64,000 nt of DNA, taken from positions 8,666,501 to 8,730,500 of the forward strand of contig CM042044.1 of assembly GCA_023525975.1 (NCBI GenBank), written 5' to 3'. Of the stretch, positions 47,001 through 58,257 are shown in pieces (the first letter of the stretch is position 1; every line of letters begins with the position of its first letter). Under the pieces are notes generated by a model, which made no database searches, was not told the origin of the DNA, and saw nothing but the letters and a program-made list of their open reading frames with translations. A program made the position numbers and the translations under genes. This DNA comes from Smallanthus sonchifolius (lineage: Eukaryota > Streptophyta > Magnoliopsida > Asterales > Asteraceae).

Positions 47001-50000
47001 TGTAAGATCCAGGATTTTTCGATGTATCAATTCCGGTTATCAATTTGTTTAAATCCATTGTAACCCATTTATTCCAGATTCTAATGAACGTATCATTTCC
47101 AAATCTTGACACGTATTAGTAAATAGACTTATATATACCTAAAAATATGTGTATATATGTATTCTACAAAAAAAAATATGTTTAAAACCCCTAAAGAAAC
47201 TTTATAAGTTTATATTTTTTATTTTGTAAATAATATAAATAATAAACTTTAAATCCTTAAAGTTTATAAACCCATAAATTATTACAAACTTAAAAAGATA
47301 TGAAACTTATTTAAATTTATAAAATAAAACATATTATTTATTTATAAAGTCTAGGGGCTAAACTGTTATTCTTGAAACATAATTAAAAACTAAAACCCAA
47401 GTTTTAACATAAAATGTTAAAAACTGGAAACCTCAGGACCTGTTGTGTAATTAACCCAAACATCCAGAACCTTCAACCGGTCGTGAGTTCGATCCCGGCT
47501 AAGCCAGACTTTCCTCCCTCTTTATTTGAAAGCGCATTTCTGGCCAGATTCATCGAACCTTGATCTTCCCTACGCGCATGCGACTCAAGCCCGAGGTGTA
47601 TCGAAGCTCGATTCCACCTTTAGCGGCCGTGTGATCCGACTTTAAACCCGTCGAACGCATCCACCATCTCCCCAGCGGTTCTGGCATTAAATGGAAAAAT
47701 TGGCTATAAATATCAGTTACAAAACCTCAACGACATCACCCTCAAACTACCTAAACACTCAATTTGGTCGTTCGTCCCCAGCATTGCCCGATTTAAATCG
47801 CGTCTGCCGTCTTTGAACCAAGGACTCGATCTCCCTCATTTCAACTCCATTTCAGGTAATTCGAATGGCTATCTTCATTTCCATCCAAGAATCAAAAGCC
47901 CTCTGTCAATTTGCAATGACAGAGGGGATTTCGATTCGTATTCAAGGGTTTTAACTCTAGGGTTCATACGGATTTGGGGGTTGATTTGAGAATGTGTTTA
48001 AGTATTTTATTTTCCAGGTTATAACTCAACGAGGCCCGTAGTCGGGTGGTTTGTGTTGGCTCAGGCGGCCCGGGTTCGAATCCAGCCGACCTGAGTTTTG
48101 TACTTTTATTTTTTTATGCATTTTTACTTAGTTTTAAAAATTCATTTTATTTTTATAAAATCTGTCATGCATTTATAGACTTAGAACTGAAATTAATTTA
48201 TACTTTTATTTCCAGAAACTATTTTAATTAATAAAAAAACTTAGCTAAAACTTATAAGTATTTAATCTTTAAATATAAATTTTAAATACTTAAAACTATA
48301 AAAATACTTATAAAACCTATATTTCAAACAGGAACTGTTTTATAAAATCATAAACTTTAAATTATTATTTATTTCTAAAATAAACAAGAATATTTTTGTT
48401 TTAAACTTTAAATTATTTTATAAACTTTAATTAAACAGAAGACTTGTATAAATTTTATAATATTTATATTTTCGAGTTTGAAAATTCAGAAAAACGTACA
48501 AACTTTTAAAAAATTATAAAACTTATACTGATTTAAAACTTAAAGCTTAAATATTTATTTAAAACAGAAAAATAAATACTCTTTTGTTTATTTAAAAAAA
48601 AATTGAATATTTATAAACTTAAAAACTCTACAAAAACTTTAAGACATTAATTAAATAATCCTACACTTGTAATTAACCATTGTTATAAATTGATATTTGT
48701 GTTTTACTTGTTTAAAACTTTTAAACACTTTCTAAATATTAGTTAGGGTTATTACAAGTTGTATTTTAGAAAATAAATACTTAATGATTAAATACTTTAA
48801 ATAATTTTAATTGATTCATGATAATCATTTTAATTAGATAAAAATATTTTCAAACTCTTTAAATAATAGCTACCCTTAATAATTATTTATTATTTTTTTA
48901 TACTTAATAATTGTTTATGAAATTAGGTAATTATTATTAATAAATATTATTCTTTTAGATAACTATGATTTAACCTAAATAATTATTTAACCTCTTTAAT
49001 AATTATTTATTATCCCTAATACATGTTTATTCTTTACTTAACTAATATTTTATGACACTTGAAAAACTATTATTTATCATGTGTAGACTATAATTATTTA
49101 TTTGAACTTCAAACTTAATAAACTTTAAAATGTTTATTTAAAACTTGTTATGACTCAAACTTTATAACACAATCATTCTCGCCTCCCATTTGAAACCCTA
49201 GTTAAAACCCAGAATCTTGGATCCTTGTCATAGATTGTAGAATCAAACCTTAAACTTTAGACTTGTCATTAGGCTTGTGGTGAGGATATCCTTCTTCAAA
49301 GCCTTGCTACACTATTTCCTTATCGGACACTCTTGCATCTTTTCAAATGAGTATACTTAGCCCCTTTTTGTTTTATAAACTTGGGGTGGAACATGTATCA
49401 ACTTTTAGACTTATACAATTCAAACTCAACTATGCTTATATGCTTTCTATGTGTTATATTCTTTTGAGACTTGCATGCTTAAATTAAACTTAAGACTAGC
49501 ATGTTCATTAACTTTGGCCGAGCCTACAGTGACAATGATAGATCTATTGTTTTTTACCAATCCACCTAGATTGATTGACCCTTCGGGGGAGGGGGAGCCC
49601 ATGGTGATTGTTGCTGGATTTAAACTTAAACTTCTAAGGGTAACCCTCAGGTTATGCCTAAACTTGGTTGGAGGTTTGAAATGCAAAATGTTTAACTTGC
49701 TTGCTCTCACATTTATACTTAGATGCATTAACATAGTGAATTGTAAAACTTTTAAAGACTTTGTTAAACGGTGTCAAAACCTTTGTATCTCACCAACTAT
49801 TTTTAGTTGACAGTTTACTTAACATGTTTCAGGTGCTCAAGTATGAAGCTTATCTTGTGAACATGTAGGATGCTTGGACCTAGAATATCTATCAATCTGA
49901 ACTTATGTTTCTTTTATGATGTTGAACAATATGTTACTGTTTTTCCATATATTTGAACCTTTTAATTTTATTAATGGAATACTTCAACCTTATTAGTTAA

Positions 50001-50063
50001 CCTTGTGCTTTTGAACAACCGCGTCCGCCCCGACGTATAATCCGTCGTCGGTTGGGGTGTGAA
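47001..50063 (+). mobile_element. Long LTR of a Gypsy-type retrotransposon
   Basis: The start reads TGTAAGATCC; the end is GGTTGGGGTGTGA just before a tRNA-Met-like primer site. Length, AT-rich body and the GGGTGTGA-type end agree with Gypsy LTRs. No second LTR is in the window. Two tRNA-like B-box motifs (GAGTTCGATCCC at 47492 and GGGTTCGAATCC at 48070) occur within it. The left boundary is tentative. Confidence 0.5.
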
Positions 50064-50067
50064 AGAT

Positions 50068-50079
50068 TGATATCAGAGC
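50068..50079 (+). promoter_or_regulatory. Primer-binding site, initiator-tRNA-Met type
   Basis: TGATATCAGAGC, one mismatch from TGGTATCAGAGC, the usual complement of the tRNA-iMet 3' end, placed about 5 bp after the LTR end. Confidence 0.7.
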
Positions 50080-50664
50080 CTTGGTTATAGGGAATTAAAT
50101 TATTAGACACATGACCTAGACTATAACTTAGGATTCCCCAAACATAAGTCATCTCATGTACCTACTAGGAATCTCATCTCTATTCCTAAAAACTTAAACC
50201 CTACACGTAAATACTTATACTTGGAAACTTATACTCCAATCTATTCCCGTATTACGAGAATCTACTACATCGAAGTTATATACTTAGGTTTCAAGTCTGA
50301 TCCAAAAACTAACTCTCGTCAAAAGTATTTGAGTTCTAAACAATGTATGAGAACTTATGCGAACCGGAAGGGAAAATGCCTGTATTCTGGGAAATTCTGT
50401 CAAGGAAAGCATTTCGTACAAATCCAGATCAACCGTTGGACCCGTATGTTTTCTTGGGAATTCTTGGGATGAGTGTCCACTTATAGGAATGCACGACTTC
50501 TCTAACATTATTGAAATTAAATTACTTTTGACATGTCAAAGTACCTGTTTGGTGATGCAAACTAAGTGGGTACCATCTAAATGTTTTGTACTTCATGATT
50601 TATATCCTCGTCTAAACTCCTTACTCTATGATTCTTACGTTCAAACTTTTCGTTGTTTGCCTAT

Positions 50665-50873
50665 TTATAGTATGACTCCCCGTCGTAGCCGAAGCAGAAC
50701 CATTGCAACCTTATTGCTCAACAAATGGCTAAGGTCCTACCTACCCTGGTTACTGAACTAAACCAAGCTGCAGCTAACAACAGTGCTAACTCTGGATCCC
50801 TCCAGTCTGGTTCAAACTCTCCGTGTACCTTTAAGCATTTCAACTCTTGCAATCCCGCCAAATTCTTTTTTCT
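50665..50873 (+). pseudogene. Gypsy gag N-terminus, truncated
   Basis: Begins MTPRRSRSRTIAT, then, after a frame change near 50705, NLIAQQMAKVLPTLVTELNQ and SPCTFKHFNSCNPAKFF. CTFKHFxSCNP-F is a conserved start of plant chromovirus-type Gypsy gag proteins. It stops abruptly at about 50873 where the sequence becomes AT-rich; capsid core, protease, RT and integrase are absent. Confidence 0.8.
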
Positions 50874-51445
50874 AAATTATCATCAAAAGTTAATATTTAA
50901 AAAAACTCAAGAATTAAAAAATAGGAAATTTTAAATAAATGTGTTACAATAAAGTTTACTGATATTTAATTAGTAGTTTTTTAATTTTGATATTTATAAA
51001 TAATTTTTTTATTTTGATTTAAAAATTTTAATACTTTGTTTTTAATAAAATTAAGAAACTTGTAAATATTTATTTTTAAAAGTGTATTATATTTTAAACT
51101 TTAATATTTTAAATGACCAGATTTTTTTTTCAAAAAATATGTTTACAAGTTTCAATTCTAATTTATTAGTTTTAATTTTTTTTCATATTTAATTTTAGGA
51201 TTTTAAATTTAATTGTGTCAAAATATTAAGGAGTGAAATTTTTAAAATTTGGAGTTTTAAATTTTGAATTTAAAAGACGATATATTTTTGAAATTTAAAT
51301 TTTATTTGTACACAAGTACAATGAGAGATTTAGTATTTTTTAATGAGAGATTTAATATTAAAACTTTAGCGAGATTTTTCGCATACAAGTACAAATAGTA
51401 TCCGTCAATCAGAGCATCTTGATGATGATTTTGATGAATGTTTAT

Positions 51446-51558
51446 AATCTTCTGATTTTCTAAATGGACTTACATTATCATATTTGTCAAACCATAAATT
51501 AGTTTTAAGTGTCGGTGTTCCAGTCATGCTATTAAGAAATATTGAAGAAAAAATGGTT
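51446..51558 (+). pseudogene. Helitron helicase scrap
   Basis: Reads SDFLNGLTLSYLSNHKLVLS then VGVPVMLLRNIEEK. It corresponds to the LKVGVPVMLLRN region of the helicase at 33161. Only about 37 residues remain. Confidence 0.8.
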
Positions 51559-51755
51559 TAGGTAATGTAACAGTCATGTTGTTATGAAATGTATTTTCAT
51601 ATATTTTTTGATGTTTTGATTATTCTCATCCATATAATCTTAACATATAACAAAATGAAAAGGTTACAAATACAATATCAAATTTGCATAAAAAGTTGTT
51701 AAAATATTTATCAATATAACGTTTCAACACATGTAACACACGGGGTTAAAGCTAG

Positions 51756-54220
51756 TTGTCTTAATAAATACTTAATGGAATGATAGCTTTTGAGAATGAT
51801 TATATAAAGAGTACGGATTAAAAAGAGTTGATCAATAACTTTGCTTCAAAAAAAGTTAGGTTGTTCGATGTAAAATACATCTATGCCAACATAATAATGT
51901 GGTCTTGTGATGGTTGTAATGTGTATTTTTTTTATTTATTATATTTAATTTCTAGAAAAAAAAACTTTCTTAACGTGAAAAATAACAATAATTGACGAGC
52001 CCGATTTAACCCATTCCGCGTCACGATCACTTTTTGATGAAAAGAATAAAGCAAGAAAGGCAAACTTTTATATATAATTCCAACTTATAAAGGGACACGT
52101 AAACTCACCATTCTATTTCAAGGTCAACAATAATGCTTCAACCGTAATATGATGCATTTAATCAAATGTCAAATACAAGAAATATGGTAACAAATAAACA
52201 ATAAAAAATATGATTGAAAAACTCATAACTACATGAACCGTAATACACCACCACCTTGACGCTTAGTGTAACTCATTTATTGAATGAATCATATTTGAGT
52301 TGACATGTCTAAACCGTTAATAATTTATTTTTGTTTGAGTTGTATTAAGATTAAACAACTAGATCGCTCAAACTAAAGCAAGTCGGACGGTTTGGTCGGT
52401 TTGAGATCCAAAGGTTTGGCTCGCCATCAATTTTGCATGTTTCATGGTGCGGTTCAATTTGGAATTTTGAACAAGTCATGTAAATCGAACCCACTATTTA
52501 ACTTTTATTATATAGAGTTAATTACATGAATGGTATACGTGGTATTGGTATATTAAGGATTTGGTCTGTAACTTTCATTTATTACACTTTTGGTCCCACA
52601 TTATTGCTCACGGGTAACACCGATAACTTGTGGAATACATGGACGTTAAATTTTCTATGTTTTTTAATAACCAAGATAGAGAGACATAGAGAGATAAGTT
52701 GTAGGTCTTAGTCGCCAAAAAGTGCTTGAGGTGGGAGGGGTCATCGAAAAATAGAGTGAGATATTGACAGAGAGTTTAACACCTAAACCTTAGGCAAAAC
52801 CATGCCAGGATGGAGCATTACTGTGCCAGTCAGAAAGACCAACACAGTTGGTAGAGGCTCTTGCATTTTTTATTGGAAGTCTTGGGGTAAACCAAGGCAT
52901 GTGGTGAATTATTTGATGTAATTTAGGAGTATGAGTATGGTAGATTTGTCATTAAAAAAAAGACCAACACGGTTGCCGAGAAAAATGTGTTGACGTCGAG
53001 GACTTTGGATCAGCATGCTTGTGCTTGGAAAAGCATGACCGTGCATCGATACTAGCAGACAAAAACTAGTTCGATTGTTGAGTATAGCAATATCATAGGT
53101 TGATTCAATCGTGTTTGAATCGTTGAACCAGACCCATGGTGCATTAACCAGATCGGAAAATCATCTGGAACTTCCATTCGATCAAACCACTCTCTCTCTA
53201 ATGCTCTTACTCTCTCTGCTCTCTCACTAAAAAAACCCTCTAAATTTCATGGAGATTTGGTTGTGCATGCTCAAGGGTCCAAGTTGTAAGTGAAATAGAA
53301 CCACTATTGAAACAAAACCTGATGTAATCAGTCTTGGATCGCATCGGGTAAGCATCAAGGTTTAGAAACATTGTACTTAAAAATATCGTGCACCATAAGA
53401 CTTATGTTGTGGTTAAATAAGAACCGATTGTTTTTGTGTAAATCCAACTGTTCGTCTGGCCTCGAAATTCGGGTGTGACATAGAGATAGATTGGATGGGT
53501 TTGGGCGGCAAGTACTTGGCGTGGGAGGGGTTGTCGGATTGGCAGGGATCACTAGAAGCGAAGACGAAATAAGGTTGGGATGGGTATTGGTAATTCTATT
53601 CCCATGCCCGATTGTGCAATATTGTCACATACGCGACCCAATACTCGTCGGGTATTATTCATGTGATTACACGACAGGTATCGAGCATACCTGCGGGTTT
53701 CAAGTATACCCACTAGTTTGTTTAAAAATACATGTTGAAATTTTCAGATACATTTATTTTTTTCTTACCACTCTAATTTTTTATATATTTTATGTATATT
53801 ACAAATTAAAGTATGATAAGTTACATACAAAATAAAATAATATTATCAAATACGTATCTCTAAAGAAAAAGATTAACTTTCCACATAATAAAGTTACTAG
53901 AATAAATAATCGATAGACAATGGTTAAGAGAAAAAGAAAATGAAAGTTAATTTGTTTGAGGTATATGGTTTCGGGTATCACAAAATTCCATCCCCGTAAA
54001 AAAATTTAAAACTAATTTCATTCGGATATTCCTTATGGGCCCACTGTTTTAATTTATAACCTTTATTTTTAATATTAAAGGTTATGTTAGTTATTTCTTA
54101 AAATGAGCACAATATGTGTAAAAAGTAAAAGTTAGGTACCGAATTTGTAATATTTCCCTACCACATGACAATCATGTAATTAAGTCTAAATAAATATATA
54201 TGTTTTTTTAAGAATATATA
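51756..54220. other. Intergenic region with degenerate repeats
   Basis: No supported gene. Bases 53500-53990 contain GGGTATTGG..CCCATGCCCG..CGGGTATTATTC text, a decayed relative of the hAT class at 11222. GGGTGTGACA at 53470 may be a stray LTR end. Confidence 0.5.
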
Positions 54221-54560
54221 GTTATGTTACTTATTTATATATATGTATTATAATCATTAAAGATATATATCAACCGGTCCGGTTGACCCCCCAACCCGAC
54301 CGGTCGACCCACCCAATCCGTGTAATTAACGGTCAAAACATAACCGTCAAACCATAGTTATTTTACTTATTTATGTATATGTATTATAATCATGAAAGAT
54401 ATATATCAGCCAGTTCGGTTGACCCGTCCAACCCGACCGGTCGACCCACCCAACCCGTGTAATCAATGGTCAAAACAGAACCGTCAAACCAGTAAAACCA
54501 GCCAGTTCGATCAACCCATCCAACTAACCGGTTTGGTTTGTCATGCTCCCAAACCGTCAC
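54221..54560. repeat. Two-copy 135-bp tandem duplication of hAT-like sequence
   Basis: AGTTAT-TTACTTATTTAT..ATATATATCA followed by CCGGTCCGGTTGACCC..CCAACCCGACCGGTCGACCCACCCAA occurs from about 54221 and again from about 54356. GACCGGTCGACC resembles the subterminal motifs of the hAT at 16454. Confidence 0.75.
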
Positions 54561-54947
54561 TTCAAAGAATCACATAAACTATTTTGTAAATATTTAGCAC
54601 ATTCCATTAAAATTGAAAACATGAATTATAGAATTGTTTTAGGATATAAACTCGATGAATTTCATATTTATTTCATCTATACTAATGTATGAGGTGAAAT
54701 ATCAAAGGTTAGTTTATACGTGATTAAACACATTTAAACCTAAATGATACCTCAAAGTCAATTAATTTTTAGTTGTTGGTTTCAAAAGAATAAATAGATT
54801 TTTAACTTATGAATGCGTTTATGTGGATCTTATTAGTGTAACGATCAAGTACTATTTATTCAAATTTACTCATCAAAATGTTTCAATTTCAACGATCTTG
54901 CCACATTTTTTTTAACTGTGTTTGGTACTAACCACAATACCCGAGTG

Positions 54948-56037
54948 CAGTGACGGATCCAAGATTTTTAGTCAGCGGGTGCCAAAAATGGACTGGTCAA
55001 GACGTGAAATATGCTAAAAATGGATCGGTCAAGACATCTCACATATGCTAAAAATGAACCGGGCAAAAAAGATCAAATAATAATAATTTATTCGGTTAAT
55101 TTCTAAAAGCAATAAAAGATTCACATTTCACATTGAGCTCCTACAAATACCCTAAATTCTAATAGTTGCGAATTGATATACTGCCTAATTACAGTAAAAC
55201 TATTACAACAAAACATCATCTCGGGACTTAAATTGGGACAATCTAACCGATATAGATACTTGGAATAATAATAAACCAATTTGAGTACACCTATATTTAA
55301 CTTATTTATACATGTTTAAATCCTAATTTTAGCATCAACAATAAATTCCAAATTGCATCAATAAATTAAGATATGCTTATAAAATCTTAACATTTATAAT
55401 TATTTTCTAAATTCCAAATTGAAATACAGAAGCAAAAGGGTATAAAAGAAAGTTGCATACCTTTTTTTCCATAGATGAACATGTGGACCTTATTCATCGT
55501 TATTGTTCTCCTTTTTTTCTTTTCGAATATTTCTAAGTAAAAAAAAAGACCCACTCCAATCACAAAAGGAAAAAACATGAATACAAATGAAGATAATAAC
55601 ATGACCTGCAAACGATTTTGGAATAACGATAGTTGGATTTGACGATAAGCCTACTTACCTGAAATTTTGGGTTTAATGATGAACCTTCAATTTTGGAATG
55701 ATAATAGTCGACATTTTGGAACGGCGATAATCCCTGATTTTGGAAAAATGGAAGGGTCGAAGGTCGTTTCAATTTTTTAGAGTGGAATTATAGAAATTGG
55801 AAAACGATCAGGCAGAAGCAAACGGAAGTAACTTTGGGTCATTTGACATTGGGTTTTATTGGACTTTCAATTTTCTTTTTTTAGTTTACTTTGGGTCATT
55901 GGACATTGGGTGCCTTCTTAGAACTATTTGACAAAACATGTAGGTGCCCAAACATTTTTTAACCCAATTTAACACTAAAAGTTATTTATTGAGGGGGTGC
56001 CTTCCCCACCCTTGGGGTCTTATTACATCCGCCCCTG
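54948..56037. mobile_element. Non-autonomous hAT element, 1090 bp
   Basis: Ends CAGTGACGGATCCAAGA and, from the right, CAGGGGCGGATGTAATA are flanked by a perfect 8-bp duplication CCCGAGTG (54940-54947 and 56038-56045). The interior shows no transposase; short minus-strand frames at 55387-55772 have no recognisable domain. Confidence 0.92.
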
Positions 56038-56099
56038 CCCGAGTGAGTCTTTCTGAGACGGGATGTCAACCGTCCATACTGATTTTGACGTTCCAGACC

Positions 56100-57390
56100 T
56101 GACTCACACATGAACACCATTAAGGAGGAAACCCACCATTGTGGGAAAAACCTCACTTGAGTCAAGTTTGAACCTGAGACCTCAAAGATTCCAAGCCCTT
56201 ACCATCACCCTCCATGTCATTGGACCAGAAGGCCAATTGTGATCTAGCCACATTTATTTCGTATATATTCATAGGCATTGGTGGACCTACGCCGACACCG
56301 TTAATTTTGTTTTGTTTTGTTATATGTATGGTATATTTTCGAGCGACCTCCATAAAATTTTGACACCGACCCCCATAAATTTTGACACCAACCCTCAAGA
56401 AATATTTTTTTAGGATTTTAGATTTAATAAAAAAACCAATTAAACCAAACCTTTAACCCTATAACAATTGACCCATTTTTGTTTTTTCATTCCAGGTAAA
56501 ACCTCCTTGAAGTATCAACTAGTGAAGGAAGAACCCTATTAGATAACCCACCCCTTCTAGAAGAATTTTACTATTAGTATATGTTAAATGAGACCAAAAA
56601 TACGAAATGGTTCCTCAGCCAGGATGGGGCAGGATAGCAGAGCAAGTACGATGGCTTCGGATGAGAGAGGGTGGCCGTAGGGGAAGAATCCCCGCGAATC
56701 GATTTAATTATAAAACTCTTAAATCAAACGTTTAATAGTTTTGTCACACCCTCAAAATCCACTAACGGAGTTTTACCGTTAGGAGCGTGACATACCAGGA
56801 TCTCAGTCATTAGTTACGTTGAATGACTATATGAGTTTAATAAAAACACTAGCATTGCTCATAGTCACGATGAAACACTAGTAAATGAAAATACTGAGTT
56901 AATGCGAAATGCGGAAGCGTAAAGATTGAAGGAAAAACATGCGCCAAAAACAATTGCGCCCAAAACATGCAATTCAAAAATAAATAAATAAATAAGTAAA
57001 TCCTGCGTTTGATAAATAATGAAACTCCAATGCATGCATGCCCTATCTCGTGCTCGTACCTTAACGACCTGAGAAAACATGCTAAAACGTGTCAACACTA
57101 GGTTGGTGAGTTCACAGGTTTCAAATGTAAGTAAAGTTTACTAGATAAAACAATTTAAATTATATCAATAGGTAGCTAACCTAATAACATGTTACTAAAG
57201 TGTTTCGACACCGAAGCTGACTGTTTATGTTTGATCTGCTTCCTACCATGTCTATCATGAACAATGGTAAACTGTTTAGGTCAATGTTACACCCGTTCGA
57301 CTTCCTGTCGTGTTAGCGCGACTAACGCGGGTGGGGCTTGTCAATGCCCAGTAGTACTACTCAAGATTACCTCGCTATCTATAGAAACAA
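56100..57390. mobile_element. Gypsy LTR-like remnant into which the Copia element inserted
   Basis: From 56742 the text TGTCACACCCTCAAAATCC..GGAGCGTGACATACC, then GCGGAAGCGTAAAG, CACGTTTTAGC-type sequence near 57085 and CGTGTTAGCGCGACTAACGC near 57318 resembles Gypsy LTRs of composites, from memory. Both ends are unclear. An (AAATA)n stretch lies at 56975-57000. Bases 56100-56740 hold nothing I recognise. Confidence 0.5.
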
Positions 57391-57394
57391 AGAC

Positions 57395-58154
57395 TGATGG
57401 CTACAAAATTCTCTAAGTATAAATGCTGCTGATCTCAGAGTTTGCTGCTGACCAACAAACTGCTGCGGACAAGCTTAACTGCTGCGGATACCTGTTCTCC
57501 TGCTGAAGAACAAATCTGCTGCGGATAGCCTTATCTGCTGAAGACCAAAGTTGCTGCGGATAGGCTTCTCAGCAGCATCAACACTTGATGCTGCTGACAG
57601 GCAAATCATCAGCAGCTTTGGATGGTTACATCTTGCTGCTGATCCTCATCTTTGCTGCTGACAGCCGCTTGCCTTGAAGACAAATCGTTGCAGCTGACTA
57701 TCCATGCCAAGCGTCACTGACAACTTTCTGCAAAAGCAACTGACACACTCAAAGTAGAAGGAACCTCAATGGCACAACCAATGAAAGACTACAATGCTCT
57801 TTTCAAGCATGCAAGTAATAATGCACAAAAAAGACGCTTCAATAAAGTTAACTAGTTTTAGACTAAACGTGTAATAGTTAGCTATATACAACAGATCAAC
57901 GGTCTGTGTTAGATCTGATCCTTAGAATCAAGGGTCTGTCTTGATTCTAAGTGAGTATAAATACTGTGTAAACACTTCATTGTAAGTGTGCTTTTTGATT
58001 GAGTTTCATTTGTAATCGTTTATCTGCAAAAGCTTAATACAACAGTGTTCTTATTAGTATTCTTTCTGTTTACTCGATTATACTTGTGTAGTTGCTATTG
58101 TTTCCGCCAATTTCAACTAAGAACAGAACCATCTTGTACTTTCACGATCCTACA
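57395..58154 (+). mobile_element. 5' LTR of a Copia-like retrotransposon
   Basis: The right end is CGATCCTACA (58154), two bases before the primer site. The left end is uncertain, about 57395. The LTR is rich in CTGCTGCGGA/CAGCAGC-type short repeats between 57425 and 57670. Downstream features (primer site, gag) set the orientation. Confidence 0.6.
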
Positions 58155-58156
58155 AG

Positions 58157-58168
58157 TGGTATCAGAGC
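58157..58168 (+). promoter_or_regulatory. Primer-binding site, initiator-tRNA-Met
   Basis: TGGTATCAGAGC, the exact plant tRNA-iMet-complementary primer site used by most Copia elements. Confidence 0.92.
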
Positions 58169-58257
58169 TTTGGCTCAGATTAAACAAACTCACACTTGTT
58201 TAATCACTTATGGTTCTATTCTAAACTCTCTCTTTCATCAAGTCACCAAAAACAAAG

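Larger units (their letters stand above)
46838..51755 (+). mobile_element. Composite Helitron, with nested Gypsy-type LTR sequence
   Basis: 5' TCCCTATACTAATAAAAGAC (46838, preceded by A) matches the 5' end of the 510-bp Helitron at 10602-11111. The 3' CACACGGGGTTAAAGCTAG ends at 51755 and is followed by T. A helicase scrap of the same orientation lies 200 bp before the 3' end. In between sit a long LTR-like region and a gag start, so a retrotransposon inserted into the Helitron or was carried by it. Pairing of these two ends is an inference. Confidence 0.55.

Noticed and set aside
48035..48095. tRNA gene
   Set aside because: The B box is good, but the acceptor and anticodon stems do not pair convincingly, and it lies in an LTR.
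49447..49810. 119-codon plus and 95-codon minus open frames
   Set aside because: They lie within the long Gypsy LTR, overlap each other on opposite strands and show no domain.
53491..53835. 114-codon open frame, MDGFGRQVLG
   Set aside because: Built from a decayed CCCGGGTA-type repeat and AT-rich tail; no homology recognised.
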